A stretch of DNA of 64,000 bases from Gammaproteobacteria bacterium. Lineage in GTDB: Bacteria > Pseudomonadota > Gammaproteobacteria > Ga0077536. A program made the position numbers and the translations under genes. The notes under the pieces are model-generated. The model was not told the DNA's origin. It saw only the letters and a program-made list of their open reading frames with translations, and ran no database searches. The DNA lies in assembly GCA_016209015.1 (NCBI GenBank), contig JACQWY010000032.1, forward strand, positions 103,427-167,426, written 5' to 3'. Positions 1 through 13,029 of the stretch are shown piece after piece; the stretch's first letter is position 1, and each line of letters begins with the position of its first letter.

Positions 1-134
1 GCGACGTCCCGCAGTCGGGAGATGAAAAAAAGTCCCTCCGACCCCGGTGGATAACTTCGGTGCGCGGGTGGTTTGCGCGGCGCGGTCGTGCTCCGTAGAA
101 TCCAACGCCCCGACTTCCTCGCATCGGATTTCCC

Positions 135-2138
<2,004 letters not shown>

Positions 2139-2705
2139 AGCCGCCCGCACCCCGGTCGCCGTGCAGCGCGGCGGGGCTGCTTGCACACTTCACGCCGCGA
2201 GCAAAGCTGCCTTCAACGGCGCGCGGAGCGCCGCAGGGCACTTGCCGCTCGCCTGCTCGCCGCCCTTCGCCGACGAGCGCTCGTCGTCGAGAGCGTCACC
2301 GGGAGTTGCGCCTCGAAGGGCGGAACGTCGGGGACGCCGGTCGGGTTGCGTGCATCGAGCTCCGCCGTCGGCACGAGATTCGCGCGCTCGAATTCGTTGC
2401 TCCTTCGGATTGAATGGCACCCCGGCACGTCGGCCGTCGTGAGACCTCAGGGTCCCTACGCCGGGCGCCGTCCCGCCCGAGACGGCTCTTTGCGCCGCAG
2501 GACCGGATGGCGCACACGCCTGCGCGCCCGCGGGCTTGTCGCCACGAGGTGACACATTCTCTCGCCCTGCGGGTCGCCGGACCGGCCACGGGCTCGAAGT
2601 GCGCGCCGGCCAAGCCGCGGCAGGGGTGGAAATTCTTCCTGTTTTTCAGAAGTTTCCAGGCCGCCATCCGGCGCAGGGGGCCGGCTGTGTCCGGTGGCGC
2701 CCAAT

Positions 2706-2721
2706 TGGCATGCGGTGTGCT
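2706..2721 (+). promoter_or_regulatory. candidate sigma-54 (-24/-12) promoter
   Basis: TGGCATGCGGTGTGCT close to TGGCAYRN4TTGCW; 27 nt upstream of the ATG at 2748. Confidence 0.4.
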
Positions 2722-2747
2722 GTATCGGGATCACAAGGAGAAAGCCC

Positions 2748-3014
2748 ATGCTGCACGACGAACCACAACTCCAGACCCGTACGCCCGATCGTGTCGCGCC
2801 CCTGGCGACGCTGGTGTCGGTCTACTCCCAGGAACTGGCGGAGCGCCGGGCGCAGCTCGAGCACGACCTCGCCTACTACCGCGGCAAGCTCGCCGAGCTG
2901 GAACGCCTCGACCCGCTGGACTTCACGGGCCTGAAGCGGCTGTACACGACGCACGTCGAGCAGACGAGCTATCTGCTCGACCTCATCGACACGCCGGTGG
3001 AAATCGACACCTGA
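2748..3014 (+). CDS. hypothetical small protein (88 aa)
   Basis: ORF MLHDEPQLQTRTPDR...; AAGGAGA ribosome-binding site just upstream; helical/coiled-coil-like composition. Confidence 0.6.
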   Translation: MLHDEPQLQTRTPDRVAPLATLVSVYSQELAERRAQLEHDLAYYRGKLAELERLDPLDFTGLKRLYTTHVEQTSYLLDLIDTPVEIDT

Positions 3015-3029
3015 AGCCGGCGCGGCGCC

Positions 3030-4829
3030 TCAGGCGCCGGCCTGTCCATACAGGCGTTGGTAGAAGCCGTCCGCGCTGATCAGCGCCTGGTGCGGTCCTT
3101 CCTGGACGATGCGCCCGCCATCGAACACATACACCCGATCCGCTTCCTTCACCGCGCTCAGACGATGCGCGATCACGAGCAGCGTGCGGCCGCGTAGATA
3201 GCGCCCCAGCGCCTCGTGCACCCGCCGCTCGGTGTCGACGTCGAGCGCCGAAGTCGCCTCGTCGAGGATCACGACGTTCGGCTCGGTCAGCAGCATGCGC
3301 GCGATCGCGAGCCGCTGACGTTGTCCGCCCGAGAGCCGCACGCCGTCCCGTCCGATGATCGTCCCCAGCCCCTCCGCCATGCCCGCGACGAAATCGGCGA
3401 GCTGGGCGACTTCGAGTACTTTCCACAGCCGCGCCTCGTCGACCTCGGCGCCGAGCGTGAGGTTGTTGCGGACGGTGTCGTTCAGGAGCGCCGGATGCTG
3501 CAGCACCGTGCCGACGTGGGACCTCACGACGTCGAGGCCGATTTCCTGCACCGGCACACTATCGAAGCACAGCTCGCCGGCTTCCGCCGGATAGAGCCCG
3601 AGGATGACCTGCACGAGCGTCGACTTGCCGCCGCCGCTCGCGCCGACGAAGGCGACGTGCTCGCCGGCCGCGATTTCGAGATCGACGTCGTCGAGGATCA
3701 GCGGCCCGTCGCCGTAACGGAAGCGGATGCCCTTCAGCGAGAGCGCATTCGCGCGCCGGCCCGTGAAGGGATCGCGCAGATGCGGATAGGCCGGCTCCTC
3801 GTCGAGCTTCACGAGCCGGTTGACGCGGTCCAGCGCCGCGGTGGCGGCCTGGAGCTGGAACTGCAGGTTCAGGATCGTGTCGATCGGCCCGAGCATGTAC
3901 CAGAGATAACCGAACACCGCGATCATCTGGCCGATCGAGAGATCCGAAATCAGCACGATCACCATCGCCGCCGTACGGAAGACGTCGATGCCGACGAGGA
4001 AGACGGTGAACGACAGCCGGTTCGCCGCGTCGCTGCGCCAGGAGTAGGCGGCGGCGTGCGTGCGGATGTGATCGGCGAGATCCGTCACGCGCGCGAGGTA
4101 GTGGCGATCGCGGTTCGCGGCGCGGAGCTGGTGTATGGCCTCGAGCGTTTCGGTGAGCGCCTCCTGGAAAGCCTGCAGCGCCGCGTTCTCGCGCCGCTTC
4201 AGCTCCCGGACCTTCTTGCCGATCGCGACCGTGAAGTAGACGGCGACCGGATTCATCACGAGCAGGAAGAGGCCGAGCTGCCAGTTCATCCAGAGCAGCA
4301 CCGCCGCCGCGCCGATCAGCGTCAGCACGCCGACCATGAAACGATTCAGCGTGTCGCCCGTGAACTGATCGATGGTGCCGAGATCGACGATGAGATGCGA
4401 GGACACCGTCGCACCGCCGAGCGCCTCGTACTCAGCCATCGACACGCGCTGCAGGCGCCCGAGCAGGCGTTCGCGCATGCGGAAGATGATCTCCTTGGCG
4501 ATGAGCGCGAAATCGCGGGCCTGCCAGACCTGCAGCACGAGGCTCGCCATACGCAAAAGTATGGTCGCCGCGAGGACGACGCCGAGATAGGCGAGCGGTC
4601 CCTGCCAGGCCTGCGGCAGGAAGCGATCGAGCATCGCGACGAGACGACCGGGATGATGGAGCAGGACTTCGTCGACGAGCAGCGGCATCAGGAGCGGCAC
4701 CGGCACGCTCAGCACGGCGGCGACGATCGCGACGGCATGGGCGCGCACGAGCCGCGGCTTGTGGGCGAGCGCGAGCTCGAGGAGATTGCGCCAGGTGTAA
4801 CGGGCGGGGTCGGTGGACTCGGGTGTCAT
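3030..4829 (-). CDS. ABC transporter, fused permease/ATPase (MsbA-like exporter)
   Basis: N-terminal TM region; 'GASGGGKST', 'LSGGQRQRLAIARMLL', 'VVILDEATSALD'. Confidence 0.9.
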   Translation of the reverse strand: MTPESTDPARYTWRNLLELALAHKPRLVRAHAVAIVAAVLSVPVPLLMPLLVDEVLLHHPGRLVAMLDRFLPQAWQGPLAYLGVVLAATILLRMASLVLQVWQARDFALIAKEIIFRMRERLLGRLQRVSMAEYEALGGATVSSHLIVDLGTIDQFTGDTLNRFMVGVLTLIGAAAVLLWMNWQLGLFLLVMNPVAVYFTVAIGKKVRELKRRENAALQAFQEALTETLEAIHQLRAANRDRHYLARVTDLADHIRTHAAAYSWRSDAANRLSFTVFLVGIDVFRTAAMVIVLISDLSIGQMIAVFGYLWYMLGPIDTILNLQFQLQAATAALDRVNRLVKLDEEPAYPHLRDPFTGRRANALSLKGIRFRYGDGPLILDDVDLEIAAGEHVAFVGASGGGKSTLVQVILGLYPAEAGELCFDSVPVQEIGLDVVRSHVGTVLQHPALLNDTVRNNLTLGAEVDEARLWKVLEVAQLADFVAGMAEGLGTIIGRDGVRLSGGQRQRLAIARMLLTEPNVVILDEATSALDVDTERRVHEALGRYLRGRTLLVIAHRLSAVKEADRVYVFDGGRIVQEGPHQALISADGFYQRLYGQAGA

Positions 4830-5050
4830 GCTCCGTAACCAGCCCCGCGTCTGTCAGGCGGCATGCCAGGGGCGACGGCCGTGCGAGGGCGCGCTAGAAT
4901 CGGGACCCGGGGGCACGGACTATAACACGAGCGCCCGCCGGCCTCGCCGTCTGCAGAAGAGCCGAGGTGGATCCGCCCAGCCGCAACGTCGGCGGGCGAG
5001 CCGCCCGCTATCGCCGCCTCGTGCGGCCGTCCGGACTCACAAGGCGTGTC

Positions 5051-6739
5051 ATGGATCGTGTGTGGTTGAAGCACTACCCGGAAGGCGTGCCCGTCGACAT
5101 CGACGACGCCGGTCCGGCCTCGCTCGTCGCGATGTGCGAGGAGGCCTGCAGCCGCTTCGCCGATCGTTCGGCGTTCGGCAACTTCGGGACTTATCTGAGC
5201 TTCGAAGAGCTCGACGCGCACTCGCGCGCGTTTGCCGCCTACCTGCAGCAGCGGCTCGGGATCGCGCGCGGCGATCGCGTCGCGATCATGATGCCGAACG
5301 TGCTGCAGTACCCGGTCGCCCTGCTCGGCGTGCTGCGCGCGGGCGGCGTCGTGGTCAACACGAATCCGCAGTACACGGCACGCGAGCTCCTGCACCAGCT
5401 CCGGGATTCCGGTGCGCGTGCGATCGTCGTGATGCGCGAGATGCTGCCCGTGCTCGCCACCGTGATCGCGGAGACGGCGCTCGAGCACGTGATCGAGACC
5501 CGGGTCGGCGATCTGCTGGCGTGGCCGCGATCGATACTCTACGATTTCGTCGCCGCGCGCCGCGCGAAGTCCGCGCCGCGCGCCGCGCTGCCTTCCGCCG
5601 TGCATCGTTTCCCGGACGTGCTCGCCGCCGGCCGGCGCCTCGCGCTCGACGCGCCCGCGCTCGGCCCGGAGGACCTCGCATTCCTGCAGTACACGGGTGG
5701 CACGACGGGCACCTCCAAGGGCGCGATGCTCTCGCACGGCAACGTCGTCGCGAACGTCCGCCAGGTCACGGCCTGGTTCAACGGGCTCACGACGCCGGGT
5801 TCGGAAATCATCGTGACCGCCCTGCCGCTCTATCACATCTACGCACTCTCGGTGAATTGCTTCACGTTCATGTGGCAGGGCGGGCTCAACTATCTCGTCA
5901 CGAATCCGCGCGACCTCACCGGCTTCGTGAAAGACATCGCGCGCATTCCGTTCACGGCGATTACCGGCGTGAATACGCTGTTCAATCATCTCGCCATGCA
6001 TCCGGGCTTCCGCACGCTCGATTTCTCGCACCTGCGCTTCACGAGCGGCGGCGGCATGGCCGTACAGCGGCCCGTCGCCGAGGCCTGGCAGGAGCTCACG
6101 GGCAGCGTGATCATCGAGGGCTACGGACTCACCGAGGCGAGCCCGGTCGTGACCATCAATCTGCTCGCGAGCACGGGCTTCACGGGTCTCATCGGCGTCC
6201 CGATGCCCTCGACCGAATGCCGCGTCGTCGACGACGAGGGCCGCGACGTGGCGCCGGGCGATTCGGGCGAGCTGTGGGTGCGCGGGCCGCAGGTCATGCG
6301 CGGCTACTGGCAGCGGCCGGAGGAGACGGCGCAGGTCATCACGGGGGACGGCTGGCTGAAGACCGGCGACATCGCGGTGATGAGCGAGGACGGGCTCTTC
6401 AAGATCGTCGATCGCAAGAAAGACATGATCCTGGTCTCGGGCTTCAACGTGTACCCGAACGAGATCGAGGAAGTCGTCGCGAGCCATCCCGGCGTGCTGG
6501 AAGTGGCCGCCGTCGGCGTGCCCGATCGCAACACCGGCGAGGCCGTGAAGGTCATCATCGTGCGCTCCGACAAATCGCTCACCGCGGAATCCGTCATCGA
6601 GCACTGCCGCGGCATGCTCACCGGCTACAAGATCCCGCGCCACGTCGCGTTCGCGACCGAGCTGCCGAAGAGCAACGTCGGCAAGATCCTGCGCCGCACG
6701 GTGCGCGACATCTACGGCGACGAATCCCCGGCCGGCTGA
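5051..6739 (+). CDS. fadD: long-chain-fatty-acid--CoA ligase
   Basis: N-terminus [18 protein letters not shown] FadD-like; '[16 protein letters not shown]', '[11 protein letters not shown]', '[21 protein letters not shown]'. Confidence 0.9.
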   Translation: MDRVWLKHYPEGVPVDIDDAGPASLVAMCEEACSRFADRSAFGNFGTYLSFEELDAHSRAFAAYLQQRLGIARGDRVAIMMPNVLQYPVALLGVLRAGGVVVNTNPQYTARELLHQLRDSGARAIVVMREMLPVLATVIAETALEHVIETRVGDLLAWPRSILYDFVAARRAKSAPRAALPSAVHRFPDVLAAGRRLALDAPALGPEDLAFLQYTGGTTGTSKGAMLSHGNVVANVRQVTAWFNGLTTPGSEIIVTALPLYHIYALSVNCFTFMWQGGLNYLVTNPRDLTGFVKDIARIPFTAITGVNTLFNHLAMHPGFRTLDFSHLRFTSGGGMAVQRPVAEAWQELTGSVIIEGYGLTEASPVVTINLLASTGFTGLIGVPMPSTECRVVDDEGRDVAPGDSGELWVRGPQVMRGYWQRPEETAQVITGDGWLKTGDIAVMSEDGLFKIVDRKKDMILVSGFNVYPNEIEEVVASHPGVLEVAAVGVPDRNTGEAVKVIIVRSDKSLTAESVIEHCRGMLTGYKIPRHVAFATELPKSNVGKILRRTVRDIYGDESPAG

Positions 6740-7605
6740 GGCGCTTCCAGCAACCAATCCTCGATCGTCAGCGCGCGTGCCGCGGGCCGCGCGCCGTTCA
6801 GCGTCGCGAAATCGTAGAGCGTCGGATCCGCGAGATGCGAGGCGGTGACTGAAGTCAGACTGCGGAACACGTTCTCCACGCGTCCCGGCGCCTCGCGCTC
6901 CCAGTCCGCGAGCATCTTCTTGATCTGCACGCGCTGCAGGTGTTCCTGGCTGCCGCAGAGATTGCACGGAATGATCGGAAAGCGCCGCGCCTCGGCATAG
7001 CGCGCGATGTCCGGCTCGCGACAGTAGATGAGCGGGCGGATGACGACGTTCGCGCCGTCGTCGGAAAGCAGCTTCGGCGGCATCGCCTTCAGCTTCGAGC
7101 CGAAGAACATGTTCAGAAACAGCGTCTCGACGACGTCGTCGCGATGATGGCCGAGCGCGATCTTCGTGATGGCGTGCTCTTTCGCATAGGTGTAGAGCGC
7201 GCCGCGGCGCAGCCGCGAGCACAGCCCGCACATCGTCTTGCCCTCGGGCACGACGCGCTTCACCACGCTGTAGGTGTCCTGCTCGAGGATCTCGAAGGGC
7301 ACGCCGAGCTCGCGCAGGAAGCCCGGCAGGACTTGCGCCGGGAAATCCGGCTGCTTTTGATCGAGGTTCACGGCGACGATCTCGAAATCGACGGGCGCCT
7401 TCTTCCGTAGCTCCAGCAGGATGTCGAGCAGCGTGTAGGAATCCTTGCCGCCCGAGAGGCAGACCATGACGCGGTCGCCGTCCTCGATCATCTGGAAGTC
7501 CGCGATCGCACGGCCGACGTTGCGGCGCAGGCGCTGCTGCAGCTTGCCATGCTCGTGGCGCAGCTTCTGCGCGCGGGGCGAGGGAACGTCGACGCGAATT
7601 TCCAT
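6712..7605 (-). CDS. ttcA: tRNA 2-thiocytidine(32) synthetase TtcA
   Basis: '[16 protein letters not shown]' PP-loop; '[14 protein letters not shown]' CxxC; '[17 protein letters not shown]'; 'PCNLCGSQ'. Confidence 0.94.
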   Translation of the reverse strand: MEIRVDVPSPRAQKLRHEHGKLQQRLRRNVGRAIADFQMIEDGDRVMVCLSGGKDSYTLLDILLELRKKAPVDFEIVAVNLDQKQPDFPAQVLPGFLRELGVPFEILEQDTYSVVKRVVPEGKTMCGLCSRLRRGALYTYAKEHAITKIALGHHRDDVVETLFLNMFFGSKLKAMPPKLLSDDGANVVIRPLIYCREPDIARYAEARRFPIIPCNLCGSQEHLQRVQIKKMLADWEREAPGRVENVFRSLTSVTASHLADPTLYDFATLNGARPAARALTIEDWLLEAPQPAGDSSP

Positions 7606-7646
7606 GGCGGGCTCGGACTCGGGAGTGGGCTCTGCAGTGCGAACGG

Positions 7647-8717
7647 TCAGCGCGTCTCGCCGGCACCGGCGATGACGTTCTCGTGCGTCCATTCGCGGAC
7701 GAGAGTATAGCCCACCGCGAGCAGCGTCGGCCCGAGGAAGATGCCGATGAAACCGAACGTGAGGATGCCGCCGATGATGCCGAGGAGCACGAGCAGGAAC
7801 GGCAGCGACGCGCCCTGGCTGATGAGATAGGGTTTCACGAAGTGATCGATGCCGCTGATGACGAGCACGCCCCAGGCCGTCATGAACAGTGCCCAGCCCA
7901 TCTGATCCTGGTGCACGAGCCAGAGTATCGCCGGCACCCACACGAGCGGCGGTGCGCCGGGGATGATCGAGGCGATGGCGGTCAGGAGCCCGAGCAGCAT
8001 CGGCCCCGGCACGCCCGCGACGAGGAAACCGAAGCTCGCGATCGTGCCCTGCATCAGCGCCGTGCCGAGCACGCCGTAGACGACGCCGCGGATCGTCGCG
8101 CCGGTCAAGGTGAGCAGATGATAGGCGCGCTTGCCGGCGATGCGCTCCATCGCCGCGTTCAGACGGCGCGAGAGATCGAGGCCGTCGCGATAGATGTAGT
8201 ACGCGGCGAAGACGCTCAGCAGCAGTTGCAGCAGCACCTCGCCGAACGCGAGCCCGCGCCCGAGCAGCCAGCGGCTCACCGGCGCCGCCTGCTGCTGCAG
8301 CCAGTGCACGACCTCGGAACCGTCCTTGCTGTCGTGCAGGTCGTTCCAGTAGCCCGTCGCGGCATCGCCGACGAGCGGCACCTTGTGCAGCCAGTCCGGC
8401 GCCGTCGGCAGGCCTTCGTCGACGACGTGGCTCACGGCGCGCGAGAGATTCGTCATGTTGTCCGTGAGACGCGACGCGAGCACGACCGTCGGCACGATCA
8501 ATACCGCGGCGAGGCAGAGCGTCATCGCGAGCGCGGCCCGCGAGCTGCGCCCGCCCGTCCAGGCGACGAGACGCTGATAGAGACCCCAGGTCGAATAGCA
8601 GACGATCACCGACCACAAGAGCGGCGAGAGGAACGGCGTCATGACGAGGATGCAGCCCGTCGCGAGCAGCCCCAGGGCGGCCAGCGGCAGGAGCATCTCG
8701 ATCCGGAACGGCGTCAT
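7647..8717 (-). CDS. AI-2E family transporter (permease)
   Basis: Multi-TM; start [17 protein letters not shown]-terminal '[31 protein letters not shown]'-like region. Confidence 0.82.
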   Translation of the reverse strand: MTPFRIEMLLPLAALGLLATGCILVMTPFLSPLLWSVIVCYSTWGLYQRLVAWTGGRSSRAALAMTLCLAAVLIVPTVVLASRLTDNMTNLSRAVSHVVDEGLPTAPDWLHKVPLVGDAATGYWNDLHDSKDGSEVVHWLQQQAAPVSRWLLGRGLAFGEVLLQLLLSVFAAYYIYRDGLDLSRRLNAAMERIAGKRAYHLLTLTGATIRGVVYGVLGTALMQGTIASFGFLVAGVPGPMLLGLLTAIASIIPGAPPLVWVPAILWLVHQDQMGWALFMTAWGVLVISGIDHFVKPYLISQGASLPFLLVLLGIIGGILTFGFIGIFLGPTLLAVGYTLVREWTHENVIAGAGETR

Positions 8718-8838
8718 GCGGCGATTAGAAGGGATCGGGACGGGGAGAGCAATACGGGGGGAGAGGCGCGCCGAAATCGCTTTCGTCTCGCAGCTGAGTA
8801 CTGGTGCGAGCGAAGCAGTGCGGAGCTCTCGACACTTG

Positions 8839-9004
8839 GTCGCCCTCGCGCAGGCGAGGGCCCAGTCGGCGACCCGCGGCGCGTACAGTGAACCCCGGGT
8901 CGTCGAATCCTCCACTCCAGCGCCGTGAGCGTTCGACGCTGCCCACGCGGTTCGACGCCTGCGCCGGAGCTGAACGACTGGGCCCTCGCCTGCGCGAGGG
9001 CGAC
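8839..9004. repeat. 166-bp intergenic element bounded by 30-bp perfect inverted repeats (family A)
   Basis: GTCGCCCTCGCGCAGGCGAGGGCCCAGTCG (8839-8868) and its exact reverse complement (8975-9004); related copies near 20.2, 63.7 and 63.95 kb. Confidence 0.85.
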
Positions 9005-9058
9005 AAAGATCAGCCACGGCGGGAGGCGTCGACAGACCCCGCGGTCTGGAGAAGAACG

Positions 9059-9102
9059 GAAAAAAAGAACGCGGCTCGCGTGGACGAGTCCACGCGAGCC
9101 GC
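9059..9102 (-). terminator. candidate intrinsic terminator reading on the minus strand
   Basis: Perfect 15-bp stem GCGGCTCGCGTGGAC/GTCCACGCGAGCCGC (9071-9102), 2-nt loop, followed on the minus strand by a T-rich tract. Confidence 0.6.
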
Positions 9103-9400
9103 CAGGTTGCCAGGGAAATGCCGCCGTCGCGTCGTCGTCGACGCAAGTGCGGAGACGGCGCTGAGCGCCTGCCTGCGCTGCTCGGTGGCAGCGTGGACTG
9201 AACACTCGCCGCGATGGAGGCACGCGGTCTTTTGCAAACCGGGTGCCATCAGGCGCACGCACGAAGAGGCGTGTGTGCGCTCAGAGACTTAGCGACGCGC
9301 GGCGTTCGGTCTCTGCTGCCGGCAGGCGCCGGACTGTCAATCGCCTTGACAGCCCGGCACCGGAAAAGCCGGCGAAAATTAAATTTCTGGACAGCGCGCC

Positions 9401-10531
9401 TCAGCCGACGGCGCGCAGGAACGCGGGCTCGCCGCTCTCTTCGACGTCGAACGCGGGGCGCGCGCCGAGCTTCTTCAGCTCCGGCATCACCTCGCGCGCG
9501 AAGAGCGTCATGCCGTTGCGTGCATCGTCGAGCGGCATGCCGGCGTAGCGGAACACGCCCGTGAAGCCGCAGCAGTCGGTGCGCGAATGAATGTCCTTCA
9601 ACTTCTCGTAGCACTGCTCGGGCGTGCCCCAGATCTGCAGGCTCATGAAGAACTCCGCCATGCCGTCGACGCCCATGTCGGCAATGGTCTGGTTCAACTT
9701 CTCGTAGTATTCGTAGCCCTTCGTGTGCGAGAAGTGATCGCTCGCCATCTCGTAATGCTTCACGACCGACGTCCAGTAGCCCGAGATGTACTTGCGCGCG
9801 AGCGCCTCGGCCTTCGCCGGGTCCTTGTCGCAGGCGACCCAGCCCGCAATGTAGGGACGCGGCGCGGGCACGCCGTGCTGTTCCTCGAACAGCGTGTTGT
9901 ATTCGGCGAGCTCCTTCGCATGCTGATCCCAGGGCTTCTGCGGAATGACGAGGATGCCGATGCCGAGGCGCGCCATGATGAGCGCGGATTCGGGCGACAC
10001 CGACGCCGCATACGTGCGATTCTTGAACGACTTGAACGGCTCGGGGCGGATACGCGCCTTCGGCTGCTTCACGTGCTTGCCGTCGTATTCGCAATAGCCC
10101 TGCTCGAGGCCCTGCAGGATCATCTCCGCCGATTCGACGAAGCGCTCGCGCGAGGCGTTCATGTCGACGCGGAAGCCCTCGAACTCGACGCGCGCGAGGC
10201 CGCGGCCGATGCCGAAGATCGCGCGGCCGTCCGTCTGACAGTCGAGCATCGACATCTTCTCCGCGACGCGCAGCGGGTCGTTCCAGGGCAGGACGACGAC
10301 CATCGTGCCGAGCTTGACCTTGCGGCAGGCGCCGCCGATGTAGGACAGGAACTGCACCACGTCCGGCATCATGGTGTAGTCGGTGAAGTGGTGCTCGATA
10401 CCCCAGACCGATTCGAAGCCGAGTCCCTCGGCCGCGAGCGCGAGCTTCATGTCTTTCTGATAGACGGAATAGTCGGAGACGCCCTGATCGCGCTCCGGGT
10501 TCTGGAATATCGCAGCCATACCTACGTGCAT
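9401..10531 (-). CDS. LLM class flavin-dependent oxidoreductase (luciferase-like)
   Basis: 'GFESVWGIEHHFTDYTMMPDVVQFLSYIGGACRKVKLGTMVVVLPWNDPLRVAEKMSMLD' typical of the family. Confidence 0.87.
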   Translation of the reverse strand: MHVGMAAIFQNPERDQGVSDYSVYQKDMKLALAAEGLGFESVWGIEHHFTDYTMMPDVVQFLSYIGGACRKVKLGTMVVVLPWNDPLRVAEKMSMLDCQTDGRAIFGIGRGLARVEFEGFRVDMNASRERFVESAEMILQGLEQGYCEYDGKHVKQPKARIRPEPFKSFKNRTYAASVSPESALIMARLGIGILVIPQKPWDQHAKELAEYNTLFEEQHGVPAPRPYIAGWVACDKDPAKAEALARKYISGYWTSVVKHYEMASDHFSHTKGYEYYEKLNQTIADMGVDGMAEFFMSLQIWGTPEQCYEKLKDIHSRTDCCGFTGVFRYAGMPLDDARNGMTLFAREVMPELKKLGARPAFDVEESGEPAFLRAVG

Positions 10532-10753
10532 CGTGCATACCTCCTGAAATCGTCATGTGTGCGGGCGGCGTCGCGGCGTACGCCTCGTGAATGACGCGGA
10601 TCCGCCGGGCGTGCGAATGCAACCGGGAGGTGATGTGCTGTCGAGAGAAGCGCTCTGGGCTGCACCGCGCGTCACTGCTACCGGACAGTAGCTTTTTACG
10701 CGCATCCCAGTCAATGCCACCCCGCCGCGAACGGCGGGGTGCATCACGCACGC

Positions 10754-13021
10754 TCAGGCGAGCGGGCCGTCCTGCATGAAACGGCGCAACACGTTCGCGG
10801 TGAGGCGCGAAACGTCGTTGTCGCAGTTCTTCCAGGGCAGGGCCTGGCCCCAGGCGATGGAGCCGGTGGAGAACACCGCGCCGCCGTTCAGCGTCGGCAT
10901 GAGCGTGAGATCGGCGCGGATCTGGAAATCCTGCGTACCGCCGACGCCCGGGTAGTTGAACATGATCTCCTCGCAGACGTGCGGATAGTTGTCCGAATGC
11001 CCTTCCGAGCACGCGAGGAGATACGTTCCGGGCGGCGTGCCGAGGCCGAGGTCGTAGCGATCGAGCTCGAGGCCGGCGGCGCCGCCGAGCGCGAGCCCGT
11101 TCTCGCCGAACACCTCTTTGTCGAGGCCCTCGAACACCCAGGAGACTTCGGGCAGGTAGCTGTCCGGCATTCGCCGATAAGGCTTCGACTCGTCCATGCC
11201 CTCGCTCGTGAAGCCGACGCCGGTGAGCTTCTGCGGCAGGCGGCCGCGATTGCGCCAGATGCCGCCCTTCTCGCCCGTCGTCGCCATGTAGTACTCGCCG
11301 GGCGCGGCCTGCCAGGCGCGCGAGCCGGAATCGAGCTTGCGGATCTCCATGCACCACGGCTCGTCGTCGCGATAGGCGACGACCCAGTAGTAGCCGTTCG
11401 CGCCGAGATACATCACGCGCCCGCCGGCCGCGAGATAGTCCTCGGTGGCATCCATCATGCGCTCCGAGTAGTACTCCGAGTGCGTGCCGTTCAACACGAC
11501 GTTGTACTGACGGAGCAGCGAAGCACCCTCGCGATGCAGATCCTCGTCGGTAATCACGTCGTACTCGAAGCCCATGAGCTCGAGCCAGCCGACGATCGAC
11601 ATGTCCGCGGGGAATTGCCACGGCACGCCGGTCGAGGCCATGCGGTGCTTGGGCCGGAACACCATGATCGGGCGCAGATAGGAGCTGTAGCACACGCCCG
11701 CGCCATCGCCGTGATGATCGTAGGAGGAACGCCCGAACTCCGGATGCGCGCCGAGCAGATAGTCGTAGTCGTTGAGGACGAGCGGATGGCCGGTGACGAG
11801 CTCGACGCCGAGCGCTTCCAGCACGAAGCGCTCGTTCGCATACGCGAGATAGCTCGAGGTCGCCATCAGCATCGCGATCTTCGCCGTCGCGTGCTTCGGG
11901 CGCACGAAGAACGTCAGATGATCCTCGGCGCCGCCGCCGCGCAGGCGCGCCGCGTAGACGCCGCTCTTCAAGTCATCGGGCAGCGTCCATTTGAAGGAGG
12001 GACACCAGCCGCTGTCGATGATCGCGTCGTCGTTGAAGTGGATCCCGCCGTATTCGCCGGGCGCGAGCCGGAAGCAGTCGTTCTTGCCGTTCCAGTTGTA
12101 GCCGGTCATCGCGCGCACCGGGCGGTTCCTGCCGAGGCCGTCGCAACGATAGGGACCGATGTCGACGACGATGTCGCCGATGCCGTTGTCGGTGTAGCCG
12201 GCGCTCGTGTCCCAGCGCGCGAGCAGATGATCCGCGGGCGGCTCGCGGCCGGCGCGGATCGCGTCGAGCTCCTCAGCCGACAGCACGCGGCCCTGCAGGC
12301 CCGAGCGATCGATCTTGCCGTTGTAGAGCCCGGCGACGAACTCGCCGCGACCCGGCGCGTGATCGTGGTAGCCCGCGAACAGGAACGCGCCGCCACAAGC
12401 CGCCGGACCGCTCGTCGCGGGCACGCAGAGCGCGACGCGATCGTCCGTCACCGCGACGCGGCTCAGGAGACTGTTGTACGCCGTGTAAACCGGCTCCTGA
12501 CGCAGGGAGATCGTGCCCGCCGCGGCGTCGTACGTCGCCGCGACGAAATACCAGACGCGCGCGAGGAGCGGCTTGTCGGCCGTGACCTCGACGCGATTCG
12601 TGCCGTCGCCCATCCAGAACGCGAGACGGCCGCCCGTGCCGATGCCGAGCGCATAGCCCTTGCCGCTCGCCGCCGACCACTGCCCGAGCAGGCCCTGTCG
12701 GCCCTTGCCGGGCGTCGTCGGCCAGATGAAGGCGTGGATCGTGAAGCTGCCCGCGGGCGCGAGACGCTGACCCGGATCGGCGACTTCGACATAGCTCCCC
12801 ATCTGCGTGTACTGCTTCGTGACTTTGATGCGGCCGTTGCACGAGGCGTCGATTTCCTTTTCGAGAAAGCCCGGGCCTTCCGGATTCTCGTCGCCGTGGA
12901 TGAGACGGACGATCTGCACGTCGGCCTCCGTCACGTCGTCGCCGCCCACCATGAACTGCACGCCATCGCCGGGCTTCACGCTCAGCTTGTCGCAATAGCC
13001 GTAGAGACTCGGTTTCGTCAT
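10754..13021 (-). CDS. dmfA2: N,N-dimethylformamidase-like large subunit
   Basis: 'GYCDKLSVKPGDGVQFMV...VRLIHGDENPEGPGF...GSYVEVADPG...SFTIHAFIWPTTPGKGRQGLLGQW' matches recalled DMFase large-subunit sequence; LamG-like then hydrolase-like region. Confidence 0.82.
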   Translation of the reverse strand: MTKPSLYGYCDKLSVKPGDGVQFMVGGDDVTEADVQIVRLIHGDENPEGPGFLEKEIDASCNGRIKVTKQYTQMGSYVEVADPGQRLAPAGSFTIHAFIWPTTPGKGRQGLLGQWSAASGKGYALGIGTGGRLAFWMGDGTNRVEVTADKPLLARVWYFVAATYDAAAGTISLRQEPVYTAYNSLLSRVAVTDDRVALCVPATSGPAACGGAFLFAGYHDHAPGRGEFVAGLYNGKIDRSGLQGRVLSAEELDAIRAGREPPADHLLARWDTSAGYTDNGIGDIVVDIGPYRCDGLGRNRPVRAMTGYNWNGKNDCFRLAPGEYGGIHFNDDAIIDSGWCPSFKWTLPDDLKSGVYAARLRGGGAEDHLTFFVRPKHATAKIAMLMATSSYLAYANERFVLEALGVELVTGHPLVLNDYDYLLGAHPEFGRSSYDHHGDGAGVCYSSYLRPIMVFRPKHRMASTGVPWQFPADMSIVGWLELMGFEYDVITDEDLHREGASLLRQYNVVLNGTHSEYYSERMMDATEDYLAAGGRVMYLGANGYYWVVAYRDDEPWCMEIRKLDSGSRAWQAAPGEYYMATTGEKGGIWRNRGRLPQKLTGVGFTSEGMDESKPYRRMPDSYLPEVSWVFEGLDKEVFGENGLALGGAAGLELDRYDLGLGTPPGTYLLACSEGHSDNYPHVCEEIMFNYPGVGGTQDFQIRADLTLMPTLNGGAVFSTGSIAWGQALPWKNCDNDVSRLTANVLRRFMQDGPLA

Positions 13022-13029
13022 GACTCCCC

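Noticed and set aside
3216-4838. 540-aa plus-strand ORF opposite the MsbA-like exporter
   Set aside because: Antisense shadow of a clear ABC transporter.
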